Of a DNA stretch of 13,535 bases, positions 1-6,604 are shown one piece after another (position 1 is the stretch's first letter; each line of letters opens with the position of its first letter). The notes beneath the pieces were generated by a model. That model was not told the DNA's origin. It made no database searches and was given only the letters and a program-made list of their open reading frames with translations. The position numbers and the translations under genes were made by a program. Origin of the DNA: an uncultured Candidatus Competibacteraceae bacterium (lineage in GTDB: Bacteria; Pseudomonadota; Gammaproteobacteria; Competibacterales; Competibacteraceae); the NCBI GenBank assembly GCA_937872125.1, contig CALMNY010000135.1:1-13535 (forward strand), in the 5' to 3' direction.

Positions 1-43
1 AGAGGTCAGAGATCAGAGGTCAGAGATCAGAGGTCAGAGGTGG
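1..43. repeat. 14-bp tandem repeat, about three copies
   Basis: The unit AGAGGTCAGAGATC occurs at 1-14 and 15-28, followed by a diverging third copy at 29-43 that drifts to AGAGGTCAGAGGTGG. Each unit is itself two related heptamers (AGAGGTC and AGAGATC). The array starts at the window edge, so more copies may lie to the left. The plus strand is almost all purine, like the arrays near 7973 and 11081. The function is unknown; slipped-strand expansion is the simplest origin. Confidence 0.9.
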
Positions 44-337
44 TTACCATTCGCTCAAGCGGGTCGGCGAGGGTGAAGTGTAGCGCAATCCCGGTTGGGA
101 ATGGCGGTGGGGATGGCTACCAGTAGCTTCACTACGAGGGCTGCGCCCGGCGTGTGACCTGGGCTTTCAAACGGTCCACCGGCAACTGCATCACCTCCTG
201 ACCTCAATCTTTATCTCTCGAAGACTATACTAACGTCTAACCGGAATCACCGATGGCGGAACCAGCCTCTTGCCGATTCAAACCGGTTCCATCGTCAAAT
301 TTTGACCTTTCCGATCAGACCCTCTCTGAGATCCCCC
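44..337. other. Intergenic leader upstream of the cobalamin/kinase operon
   Basis: No substantial gene is visible in these roughly 290 bases. The right half (about 200-337) is lower in GC than the flanking genes, as expected for a promoter region. A TATACT at 226-231 could be a -10 element, but no convincing -35 lies 16-18 bases upstream, so no promoter is called. I looked for a cobalamin riboswitch, which would be a natural regulator of a B12-binding protein, and saw no B12-box-like core. The minus strand carries the short frame listed at 132-191. Confidence 0.5.
132..191 (-). CDS. Possible 19-codon leader peptide or truncated gene start
   Basis: On the minus strand an AGGAGG lies two bases upstream of an ATG (CAT at 189-191), opening a 19-codon frame, MQLPVDRLKAQVTRRAQPS, that ends at TAG (132-134). 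The ribosome binding site is stronger than those of most genes here, but the spacing is tight. The peptide faintly resembles the start of DNA polymerase III delta subunit (HolA: MQL..xQL.A.L), which would make it a decayed gene start. That similarity is by eye only, and no continuation is found after the stop in this frame. It may equally be chance or a leader peptide. It is divergent from the signalling operon. Confidence 0.2.
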   Translation of the reverse strand: MQLPVDRLKAQVTRRAQPS

Positions 338-1000
338 ATGGCTCATGAATCGCCTGCCGTTCCTCTGTTAGTTCCCAGTCAGGAGTTCCTCGCTGCCCTG
401 CTGGCCGGCGACCGTCCGCAATGCGTGGCCCTGACCGAGCAGGCGCTGGCGTCGGGGATTAATGTGACCGAGCTTTACCAGCGGGTTTATGAGCCGGCGT
501 TGTATCAGATCGGTCAATTGTGGGAGGCTAATCGAATTTCTGTCGCCACCGAGCACATGGCCACCGCGATCATCGAAAGCCTGCTCAATCAGGTCTATCC
601 CCGCGTGATCTCGGCGCGCCGCGCCGGTCGCCTCATCGTGGTCAGCACGGCGCCAGGCGAACTCCATCAGATCGGCGCCAAGATGGTGTGCGACGTGTTC
701 GAAATGCACGGCTGGGATGCGGTCTACACGGGAGCCGGCGCCACCGTCGCAGAGATATTGGGCGTGGTGCGCGCGCAGCGGCCCGATTGTGTCGGTTTAT
801 CGCTGAGCGTCGGTTTTCATCTCAACCAGCTTCAGGACATGTTGACGGCGATTCGCGCTGAATTTCCCGACTTGCCGGTGCTGGTGGGCGGTCAGGGGTT
901 GCGGCGGATCGGGATGACGCCGATTCAGACGCCCGGGGTGCATTACCTCGCCGATCTGGATGCGTTGCGTGACTTTATTTTCACGCTCACGTCGGGATGA
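338..1000 (+). CDS. Cobalamin-binding protein with CarH-like W-x9-EH motif (putative B12 photosensor or regulator)
   Basis: A 220-residue soluble protein with the two-part cobalamin module of methionine synthase and CarH: a helical B12-binding-2 domain (about 15-90) and a Rossmann B12-binding domain (about 97-220). The lower-ligand motif DxHxxG appears as E108-L-H110-Q-I-G113, with SLS near 155 and a GG at 184-185. The helical domain contains W62, nine residues, then E72-H73; in CarH this W-x9-EH signature covers the adenosyl group and marks the light-sensing class. The residue after the Trp is Glu63, not the His that forms the bis-His photoproduct in Thermus CarH. There is no MerR DNA-binding domain, so output probably runs through a partner, most simply the kinase whose ATG overlaps this stop. 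The start at 338 is chosen over the in-frame TTG at 302 because the twelve extra residues look non-conserved. The fold is secure; light sensing is inference. Confidence 0.85.
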   Translation: MAHESPAVPLLVPSQEFLAALLAGDRPQCVALTEQALASGINVTELYQRVYEPALYQIGQLWEANRISVATEHMATAIIESLLNQVYPRVISARRAGRLIVVSTAPGELHQIGAKMVCDVFEMHGWDAVYTGAGATVAEILGVVRAQRPDCVGLSLSVGFHLNQLQDMLTAIRAEFPDLPVLVGGQGLRRIGMTPIQTPGVHYLADLDALRDFIFTLTSG

Positions 1001-2247
1001 CAGCCCTGATGAACGCCAGCGACGTGCTGGATCGCTGGACAGCGGAACTGGCGAGCGTGCGTCATGACAGCATGGCCTTGGCCATCGGCGTATTTGCGCG
1101 GGACGGGGTGGCCCTGTATCTCAATCAGGGTATGGCGGTGATTCTGGGCGGCGCGGCGCCGGATCAGCCGCGCCATCACTATCTGGTCAACCCGCCGTTT
1201 GAGACCCTGGTAAATCTGGACGGGGAAGGGCTGATATTCAACGGCTGGCTGACAGTCGGCGATGGCTACCAGCGCATCCACACCCTGCGGGCGCGCGTCT
1301 GGCGCAAGACCGGCCACTGGCTGATCGCCGGCGAGTTTGATGCGCCGGAACTGGACCGGCTAACCCGGGAACTGGTGCGCACCAATCAAGAAATCAATAA
1401 CCTGCAACGTGAACTGATCCGCAAGAACACCCGGCTCTCGCAAACCCTCGATGAATTGCGGACCACCCAGGCGATGCTGGTTCATGCCGAGAAGATGAAT
1501 GCGCTGGGGCAACTAATGGCGGGAGTGGCGCATGAGATCAACAATCCCCTGGCGTTCGTCATCGGAAATCTGAGCTGCCTGCGTGATTCGATAGAGACCG
1601 TCACCCAGGCCTATCAGCACCTGGAAGCCCTGGCGCCGACGGAACCCGCCGCTGTCCTCCGCCGCCGGTACGACCTGGACTTCATTCTGGAGGATTTCAC
1701 CGAACTGTTGAGCGCGACCGATGACGGCCTGGCGCGTATCCGGAAGATCATCACCGATTTGCAAACCTTTTCCCGCCACAATGAAGCCGAGCGCAAAACC
1801 GTGGACTTGACGGAAAACCTGCGCAGCACTGTGGCCCTGGCCCATCCCGAATTGCGGCGGCGCCGCGTCGAAGTTCGGTGGGCGTTGTCCCGGTTACCGC
1901 CGGTCGAGTGCGATCCGGCGGAACTCAATCAGGTGTTTATGAACCTGATAGTCAACGCCGCTCAGGCGATAGCGGATGGCGGCGTCCTGACCGTTGGCGG
2001 CGAACCGCGCGCCGAGGGCGGCGTGCGCCTGTGGTTTCAGGACACCGGCCCCGGCATCCCGCCGGAGATCATCGGGCGCATTTTCGATCCTTTTTTCACT
2101 ACTAAACCGGTCGGTAGTGGTACGGGTCTGGGCCTGAGCGTTTCCTATACTATTGTGGTCAAGCGCCACGGTGGGCGCCTCGAAGCCGCCTCCGTTCCCG
2201 GCCAGGGAGCGACCTTCACCATCGAGTTGCCCGAACGGTTGCCCTGA
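997..2247 (+). CDS. Cytoplasmic sensor histidine kinase
   Basis: A 416-residue kinase with no signal peptide or membrane segment, so it should sense a cytoplasmic cue or a protein partner. Residues 1-115 form an input region that looks PAS-like by size and pattern. Residues 116-165 are a charged helix, probably coiled coil. The dimerisation and phosphotransfer domain carries the H-box AHEINNPL with phospho-acceptor H179. The ATPase domain has the N-box ([10 protein letters not shown], about 316-325), G1 box DTGPGI (349-354), FDPFFTTK, and G2 box GTGLGLSVS (375-383). The catalytic motifs are intact. The AHEINNPL type of H-box is typical of the NtrB/HPK4-like group. Its ATG overlaps the stop of the cobalamin-binding gene (ATGA), indicating translational coupling and a likely functional pair. 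No cognate response regulator follows directly; the hybrid kinase two genes downstream is the nearest receiver. Confidence 0.92.
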   Translation: MTALMNASDVLDRWTAELASVRHDSMALAIGVFARDGVALYLNQGMAVILGGAAPDQPRHHYLVNPPFETLVNLDGEGLIFNGWLTVGDGYQRIHTLRARVWRKTGHWLIAGEFDAPELDRLTRELVRTNQEINNLQRELIRKNTRLSQTLDELRTTQAMLVHAEKMNALGQLMAGVAHEINNPLAFVIGNLSCLRDSIETVTQAYQHLEALAPTEPAAVLRRRYDLDFILEDFTELLSATDDGLARIRKIITDLQTFSRHNEAERKTVDLTENLRSTVALAHPELRRRRVEVRWALSRLPPVECDPAELNQVFMNLIVNAAQAIADGGVLTVGGEPRAEGGVRLWFQDTGPGIPPEIIGRIFDPFFTTKPVGSGTGLGLSVSYTIVVKRHGGRLEAASVPGQGATFTIELPERLP

Positions 2248-2272
2248 TCTGCCAGCGAGAGATGCATCGTTT

Positions 2273-3550
2273 ATGTCCGTACCCACCTTGATGAGCCGCC
2301 TGCGGGAAGCGACCCGCCAAGCCCATGATCGCCTGGAAACCCTGCCCTATTTTCAGGCGCTGGAGCGGGCGGAATTGCCCATGGAAAGCTATGTCGGATA
2401 TTTGCGGGCCATGGCGGTGCTGCATAGCGTGCTGGAGCATCAAGTCGCCCGGACTGAAGACGCGCGCCTGAACGCGGTCTGGCGGGAAAACCTGCGGCGT
2501 TTCCCGCAACTTCAGGCCGATCTGGGCTTTTTCGCTGGACGGGCGGCGCTGGACATCGCCCCGGCCCACGATGCGGCGGGCGCGCTCGCCGACTCTATTC
2601 TGCGGCGTGCGGTAATGCAGCCCGTCTCGCTGCTGGGCTATCTCTACGTTCTGGAAGGCTCCATTGGCGGCGCCCAGGTCCTGGCGCCTCGGTTTCGCCG
2701 GGCCTTTGGCCTGGATGAGCGCCAGGGTCTGGCCTATCTAAGCTGGGATCCAGCAGTGGCCAGCGAACGCTGGCGGGATTTCGGCGACTGCATGAATGCG
2801 GCACCCGTAGATGCGGCGGAGAGCGAAGCGATTATCGCGGCGGCCCGCGAGGCCTTTGCCGGCATCGAACGGGTGTTGACGGTGCTTTATCCGTTTGACG
2901 CCCGCCGTTTGACGCGCAAAGTCACCGCACTGAACCCGGAAGCCGGCTCGCATCCGGCGCCAGAAGATCCGGACGAAGTGGAAGCGGCGGTGCGTGCCGG
3001 CGCACGGTGCTGGCGGGAATATCCGTATTTTCCCTGGCGCTACGGTGAACGCGGCTGGCGCTTTACCGTCAGCGACGGCGCCTGGCTGGTCACCCTGACG
3101 GTGCTGGATCAGGCCGTGGTGGACGCTCAGGTCGCCTGGCTGGCGGGTGTGCTCAGCGCGCGCGGAATGCCCAGCCTCCTCCTGCAACGCCATCTGGAAC
3201 TGCTGTATGAAGAACTGGTGGGGCGGATACCCCGGCGGGCCGGCGCCGGCTACAGCCGGCTGCTGGCGGCCGCCGACCGGCTGGCGGAACAGCGCCGGGC
3301 GCTGATCGCGGATGTTGATCTCGACGCCATCAGCCGCCAGTTTGCCGAGGCAGTGGGACCGGACTGGCGCGCGCGCCTGCCGGGAACGGGCGCGCTGCTG
3401 GTCTGCGCCGTCGCTGATCAGGCGCGCGGCCTGGAATCGGCGGTGACCAGTCTGGAAGGCTGGTTCACCGATCCACAACGGTTTCCCCAGCCCTGGATTG
3501 ATGCTGTCCACACGGCGCTGGACACGGCCAAAACCCGGAGGCGATCCTGA
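2273..3550 (+). CDS. Biliverdin-type heme oxygenase fused to an unknown C-terminal domain
   Basis: A 425-residue protein. Residues 1-205 match the bacteriophytochrome-associated heme oxygenase family (BphO/HemO): LREATRQAH18DRLE holds the likely proximal heme ligand H18, and GYLYVLEGSIGGAQVL (122-137) is the distal helix over the heme. Such enzymes open heme to biliverdin, CO and iron. Typical members end near 200 residues; this one continues for about 220 more. The extra part (206-425) has an aromatic-rich block (CWREYPYFPWRYGERGWRF, 246-264), SDGAWLVTL (267-275) and amphipathic helices. I do not recognise it as a named family. In the distal helix the glycine pair sits one position earlier than in the usual EGSxLGG pattern, so catalysis is probable but not certain; a heme- or bilin-sensing role is an alternative. 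The ATG at 2273 fits the conserved N-terminus; an upstream in-frame start at 2153 would run through the end of the kinase gene. The stop overlaps the next start (TGATG). Confidence 0.82.
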   Translation: MSVPTLMSRLREATRQAHDRLETLPYFQALERAELPMESYVGYLRAMAVLHSVLEHQVARTEDARLNAVWRENLRRFPQLQADLGFFAGRAALDIAPAHDAAGALADSILRRAVMQPVSLLGYLYVLEGSIGGAQVLAPRFRRAFGLDERQGLAYLSWDPAVASERWRDFGDCMNAAPVDAAESEAIIAAAREAFAGIERVLTVLYPFDARRLTRKVTALNPEAGSHPAPEDPDEVEAAVRAGARCWREYPYFPWRYGERGWRFTVSDGAWLVTLTVLDQAVVDAQVAWLAGVLSARGMPSLLLQRHLELLYEELVGRIPRRAGAGYSRLLAAADRLAEQRRALIADVDLDAISRQFAEAVGPDWRARLPGTGALLVCAVADQARGLESAVTSLEGWFTDPQRFPQPWIDAVHTALDTAKTRRRS

Positions 3551-5592
3551 TGACGGCCATGCTGAACGCCAGCGCACCGCGCGCGGCTGAAGGGAGTTCG
3601 TCGCCCACGCCTCAGGACCGGGTGCGGGTGCTGGTGGTTGACGATGAACCGGAAGTGCTCAATACGCTGAACCGGCAATTGCGGCGGGATTTTGAAGTGC
3701 TGATCGCCCATGACGCCGAAGCCGCGCTGGCGCTCCTCGATCAACACGCCGTGCAGGTGATCATATCTGACGAGCGGATGCCCCGGATCACCGGCTGCCA
3801 GTTGCTCACTCAGGTCCGGGAACGCAACCCTCACATTGTGCGCCTGTTGCTCACCGGTTATGCCGATCTGGCGGTGGTGATCGAGGCGATCAATCAGGGA
3901 CACATTTACCGGTACATCACCAAGCCCTGGAATCCGGTGGAAATTCGCACCATTGTCCGCGAGGCGGGCGAGCGCTACTGGTTGCGGGTCCACAATCAAC
4001 AGTTGCTCGCTGAATTACGCCTGCTTAACGAACAACTGGAGCACAAGGTGGAGGTCCGCACCGCCGAGGCGCGCGCCGCCAGCGCGGCCAAGAGCGAATT
4101 CCTGGCGCAAATGAGCCACGAGATTCGCACCCCGCTCAATGGGGTGCTCGGTCTGGCTCAGGTGCTGAGCCGGGAGCCGCTCGCCCCGAACCAGCGCGCG
4201 CTGGTCGAACGCATTCAGGCGTCTGGCCAGACGTTGCTGATGATCCTCAACGATATTCTGGATTTTTCCAAGATCGAAGCCGGCCAGCTCCGTATCGAAC
4301 GCCGGCCGTTCAACCTGGCGAGCTTGCTGACCCGGATCAAGAACCTGCTCGGCCCAGCCGCGCGTTCCAAAGGACTCGAACTTCGCATCGCACCCCCCGC
4401 CGACCCGCTGGGTCTCCTGCTGGGCGACGGGTTGCGGCTGGAGCAAGTGCTGGTCAACCTGACCGGTAACGCCATCAAGTTCACCGAGCAGGGCGTGGTG
4501 ACGCTGACGATCCAGGTGCTGGAGGCCAGCGCCACCGACGTGTGGCTACGCTTCGAGGTCCGGGATACCGGCATTGGCATATCCACCGAAGCTCTGGCCC
4601 GCCTGTTCACTCCCTTCACCCAGGCCGATGCGGGCATCACCCGGCGCTACGGCGGCACCGGGCTAGGCTTGTCAATCTGCAAGCGGCTGATGGAATTGAT
4701 GGGCGGGGTGATCCGGGTAGAGAGCCAGGTCGGCCAGGGCAGCCTCTTCTGGTTCGAGTTACCGTTCCCCCGGACGGCGGGCGAGTCCATGCCCGATCCC
4801 GGTCCTGCGCTGGCGTGGCCGGCGAAGCCGCAGCTCACGGGCTTGCAAGTGCTGGTAGTGGACGACAGTGCTATCAACCGGGAAGTGGTCGAGCGGGCGC
4901 TGGCGCAGGAAGGCGCGACCGTGATGCTGGCGGCCGACGGTCAACAGGCGGTGCAACAGCTCAAAGCCCGGCCCGAGGGCTTCGATGCCGTGCTGATGGA
5001 TGTGCAAATGCCGGTGCTGGATGGCCTGACCGCGACCCGGCTGATCCGCAGTGATCTGGGTCTGACCGCGTTGCCGATCCTTGCCCTCACCGCCGGGGGG
5101 CTGGCCGACCAGCAAGCCGCGGCGCGGGAAGCGGGGGCCAACGCGGTCCTGACCAAGCCGCTGGATTTGGAGCAACTGACGACGACTCTGCTACGCTGGG
5201 TCAAGCGCCAGCCCGAGGCGGCGCCCGCCCTGGGACAGCAACTCGAGGACTTGAGCGTGGCCAGCGCGCCCTGGCCCCAGCAGGCGGCAGACCCGGTTCC
5301 AGCGGGGCTGGCGCACCCGGGAAAAACCCCGGCGGCCGCAGCGCCGGACACACCCCTGCGCTCCCTAGACACCGCCATTCTGCACCCGAAGGTGCGGGCC
5401 TTGGCGGCTATGCTGGAAATCGGCCAGAACAAGGCCCGGAAGCTCAGCGCGGAAATCGAGGCCCTGCTGGCTGGAACCGAATTACAAAAACCTTATGCCC
5501 CGATTGCCCAGGCCATTGCCCACCTCAACTTTGAGGCCGCACTCAATGACCTGCGGGCGCTCGCCCAACAACAGGGCTGGAACTGGCCCTGA
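3550..5592 (+). CDS. Hybrid sensor kinase: REC - histidine kinase - REC
   Basis: A 680-residue soluble hybrid kinase. The N-terminal receiver (about 25-145) has acidic pair D31-D32, phospho-acceptor D74 (SDERMP) and K125 (TKPW); its GYADL...INQGHIYRYITKPW stretch resembles HupR/RpfG-type receivers. A helical linker (145-180) leads to the H-box MSHEIRTPLNG with H190, then the ATPase domain: N308, DTGIGI (339-344), GGTGLGLSI (368-376). A second receiver (about 432-552) has D438-D439, D484 (MDVQMP) and K536 (TKP). Then come a Pro/Ala-rich linker and a small helical C-terminal segment (about 605-680) without a clear HPt phosphotransfer histidine. All catalytic residues look intact. The receiver at the front suggests it takes phosphate from another kinase, plausibly the one encoded at 997. 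A strong GGAGG (3537-3541) precedes the ATG, which overlaps the previous stop. No DNA-binding or nucleotide-cyclase output is attached. Confidence 0.93.
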   Translation: MTAMLNASAPRAAEGSSSPTPQDRVRVLVVDDEPEVLNTLNRQLRRDFEVLIAHDAEAALALLDQHAVQVIISDERMPRITGCQLLTQVRERNPHIVRLLLTGYADLAVVIEAINQGHIYRYITKPWNPVEIRTIVREAGERYWLRVHNQQLLAELRLLNEQLEHKVEVRTAEARAASAAKSEFLAQMSHEIRTPLNGVLGLAQVLSREPLAPNQRALVERIQASGQTLLMILNDILDFSKIEAGQLRIERRPFNLASLLTRIKNLLGPAARSKGLELRIAPPADPLGLLLGDGLRLEQVLVNLTGNAIKFTEQGVVTLTIQVLEASATDVWLRFEVRDTGIGISTEALARLFTPFTQADAGITRRYGGTGLGLSICKRLMELMGGVIRVESQVGQGSLFWFELPFPRTAGESMPDPGPALAWPAKPQLTGLQVLVVDDSAINREVVERALAQEGATVMLAADGQQAVQQLKARPEGFDAVLMDVQMPVLDGLTATRLIRSDLGLTALPILALTAGGLADQQAAAREAGANAVLTKPLDLEQLTTTLLRWVKRQPEAAPALGQQLEDLSVASAPWPQQAADPVPAGLAHPGKTPAAAAPDTPLRSLDTAILHPKVRALAAMLEIGQNKARKLSAEIEALLAGTELQKPYAPIAQAIAHLNFEAALNDLRALAQQQGWNWP

Positions 5593-5649
5593 GCCGTGCA
5601 TATGCCCTCACTGCATTCCCTCACTCACGCCAACACGCAAAACTGTTGA

Positions 5650-6459
5650 TCATGGCATCGGCGGAACCAGCAGCGCCGGATCAATTCGCGCGTCGCGCCA
5701 GTTCATCCGCCAGTCCAGATGCGGCCCGGTGACGCGGCCGCTTTTGCCCACCGTGGCAACGGGGTCGCCCTTGCGCACGTGCTGGCCGACCTGGACATCA
5801 ATCCGGTCGAGGTGCATCAGGGTGGAACTGAGCCGATGACCATGATCAATAATCAACGTCGCGCCGGTATAGTACAGATCCGGTTCGGCCAGCGTCACGA
5901 CGCCATCCGCCGGGGCGCGCACCGGCGTTCCGACCGGCGCAGCGACATCCACGCCGTAATGCGGCTGGCGCGGCTCGCCGTTGAGGATGCGCTGACTGCC
6001 GTAGACGCCGCTGATGCGCCCGATCACCGGCCAGGCAAAGCCGCTCAGAAACCCGGCTTGCGGAATGTCCCGCTGGCGGGCCGCATCTACCCGGGCGTTT
6101 TCGCGGCGGATGCGTTCGAGCACGGCGGGCGGCGGCGTCACTTTGTCGGGTGGCAGGCCGTTGAGGCGCTGGATGTTGTATTGGCGCTGGGCGATCATCA
6201 GCGCCCGGTCCTCGCGCCCGCCATCAGGATAGAGGATGGTCCACCGCCCGCTGGGCGGCGCATCGCGGCTAAAGCCGAATACAAACGCGCCATCGGGGCC
6301 GACTTTGACCGGTTGGCCGTTCAACGTCATCCGGGTTCCCGGCAACGCCTGGCCGATGATCAACCCGCCCTGGGTCCATTGCCCCTGCCAGGGCAGTTCT
6401 CCGGCGCTGGCTGTCAGCAACCACAGCATTAAACCCATCAATCCCCATCCACGTCGCAT
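5650..6459 (-). CDS. Exported M23-family (LytM-like) peptidase
   Basis: A 269-residue protein with an N-terminal signal sequence (hydrophobic 4-18, likely cleaved near ASAG), a beta-rich region (about 20-90), a helical connector (110-132) and a C-terminal M23 domain (about 140-265). M23 enzymes cut peptidoglycan cross-bridges or, when inactive, activate amidases as EnvC and NlpD do. The first zinc motif is intact (H167-x3-D171, PHYGVD), and H216 (MHLD) is the usual catalytic His. The final HxH motif reads GPH247-L-D249-W, with Asp in place of the second His. I recall a TGPHLDWRMNW form in related proteobacterial proteins, so this may be a subgroup trait rather than damage. Cleavage activity is therefore uncertain. 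A GGAGAG about 9 bases before the ATG supports the start. It converges on the hybrid kinase (57 bp gap, no clear terminator) and diverges from gor. Confidence 0.88.
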   Translation of the reverse strand: MRRGWGLMGLMLWLLTASAGELPWQGQWTQGGLIIGQALPGTRMTLNGQPVKVGPDGAFVFGFSRDAPPSGRWTILYPDGGREDRALMIAQRQYNIQRLNGLPPDKVTPPPAVLERIRRENARVDAARQRDIPQAGFLSGFAWPVIGRISGVYGSQRILNGEPRQPHYGVDVAAPVGTPVRAPADGVVTLAEPDLYYTGATLIIDHGHRLSSTLMHLDRIDVQVGQHVRKGDPVATVGKSGRVTGPHLDWRMNWRDARIDPALLVPPMP

Positions 6460-6604
6460 CGCCCGTCTCTCCAGATCCTGTCAATAACATTGTTGGCAAT
6501 AGGCGCATTGCCCAGGCCCGCGCTATAGTACAAGGCTAAACAGGAACGCGCCGGCTGGCAAAATCATCCTACCCCCATCAGATTACACCCACACAGGAGA
6601 AGGC
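6460..6604. promoter_or_regulatory. Divergent regulatory region between the M23 gene and gor
   Basis: This 145-bp region must hold promoters for both flanking genes. It contains a perfect 6+6 inverted repeat, GGCAAT (6495-6500), six-base spacer, ATTGCC (6507-6512), with one further pair beyond a mismatch, which has the geometry of a dimeric-regulator operator. TATAGT at 6524-6529 could be the -10 for gor, but no good -35 sits at the right distance. AGGAGA (6595-6600) is the gor ribosome binding site. I cannot match the inverted repeat to a named regulator. Confidence 0.4.

Noticed and set aside
1..43. CRISPR-like direct repeats (also considered at 7973-8008 and 11081-11127)
   Set aside because: Units are 7-14 bp and contiguous without unique spacers, and no cas gene is present.
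44..337. Cobalamin riboswitch upstream of the B12-binding gene
   Set aside because: No B12-box-like core or long conserved helical array was seen; a covariance-model search would settle it.
2738..3577. 279-codon minus-strand frame opposite the heme oxygenase fusion
   Set aside because: The opposite strand encodes the recognisable heme oxygenase domain and lies in a coupled operon; the antisense frame has no recognisable motif.
5593..5649. Intrinsic terminator between the convergent hybrid kinase and M23 genes
   Set aside because: No stable GC stem followed by a T-run was seen on either strand in these 57 bases.
5719..6432. Long plus-strand open frame opposite the M23 gene
   Set aside because: Antisense to a protein with clear signal peptide and M23 motifs; its translation is low-complexity Arg/Ala/His-rich and typical of a GC-rich shadow frame.
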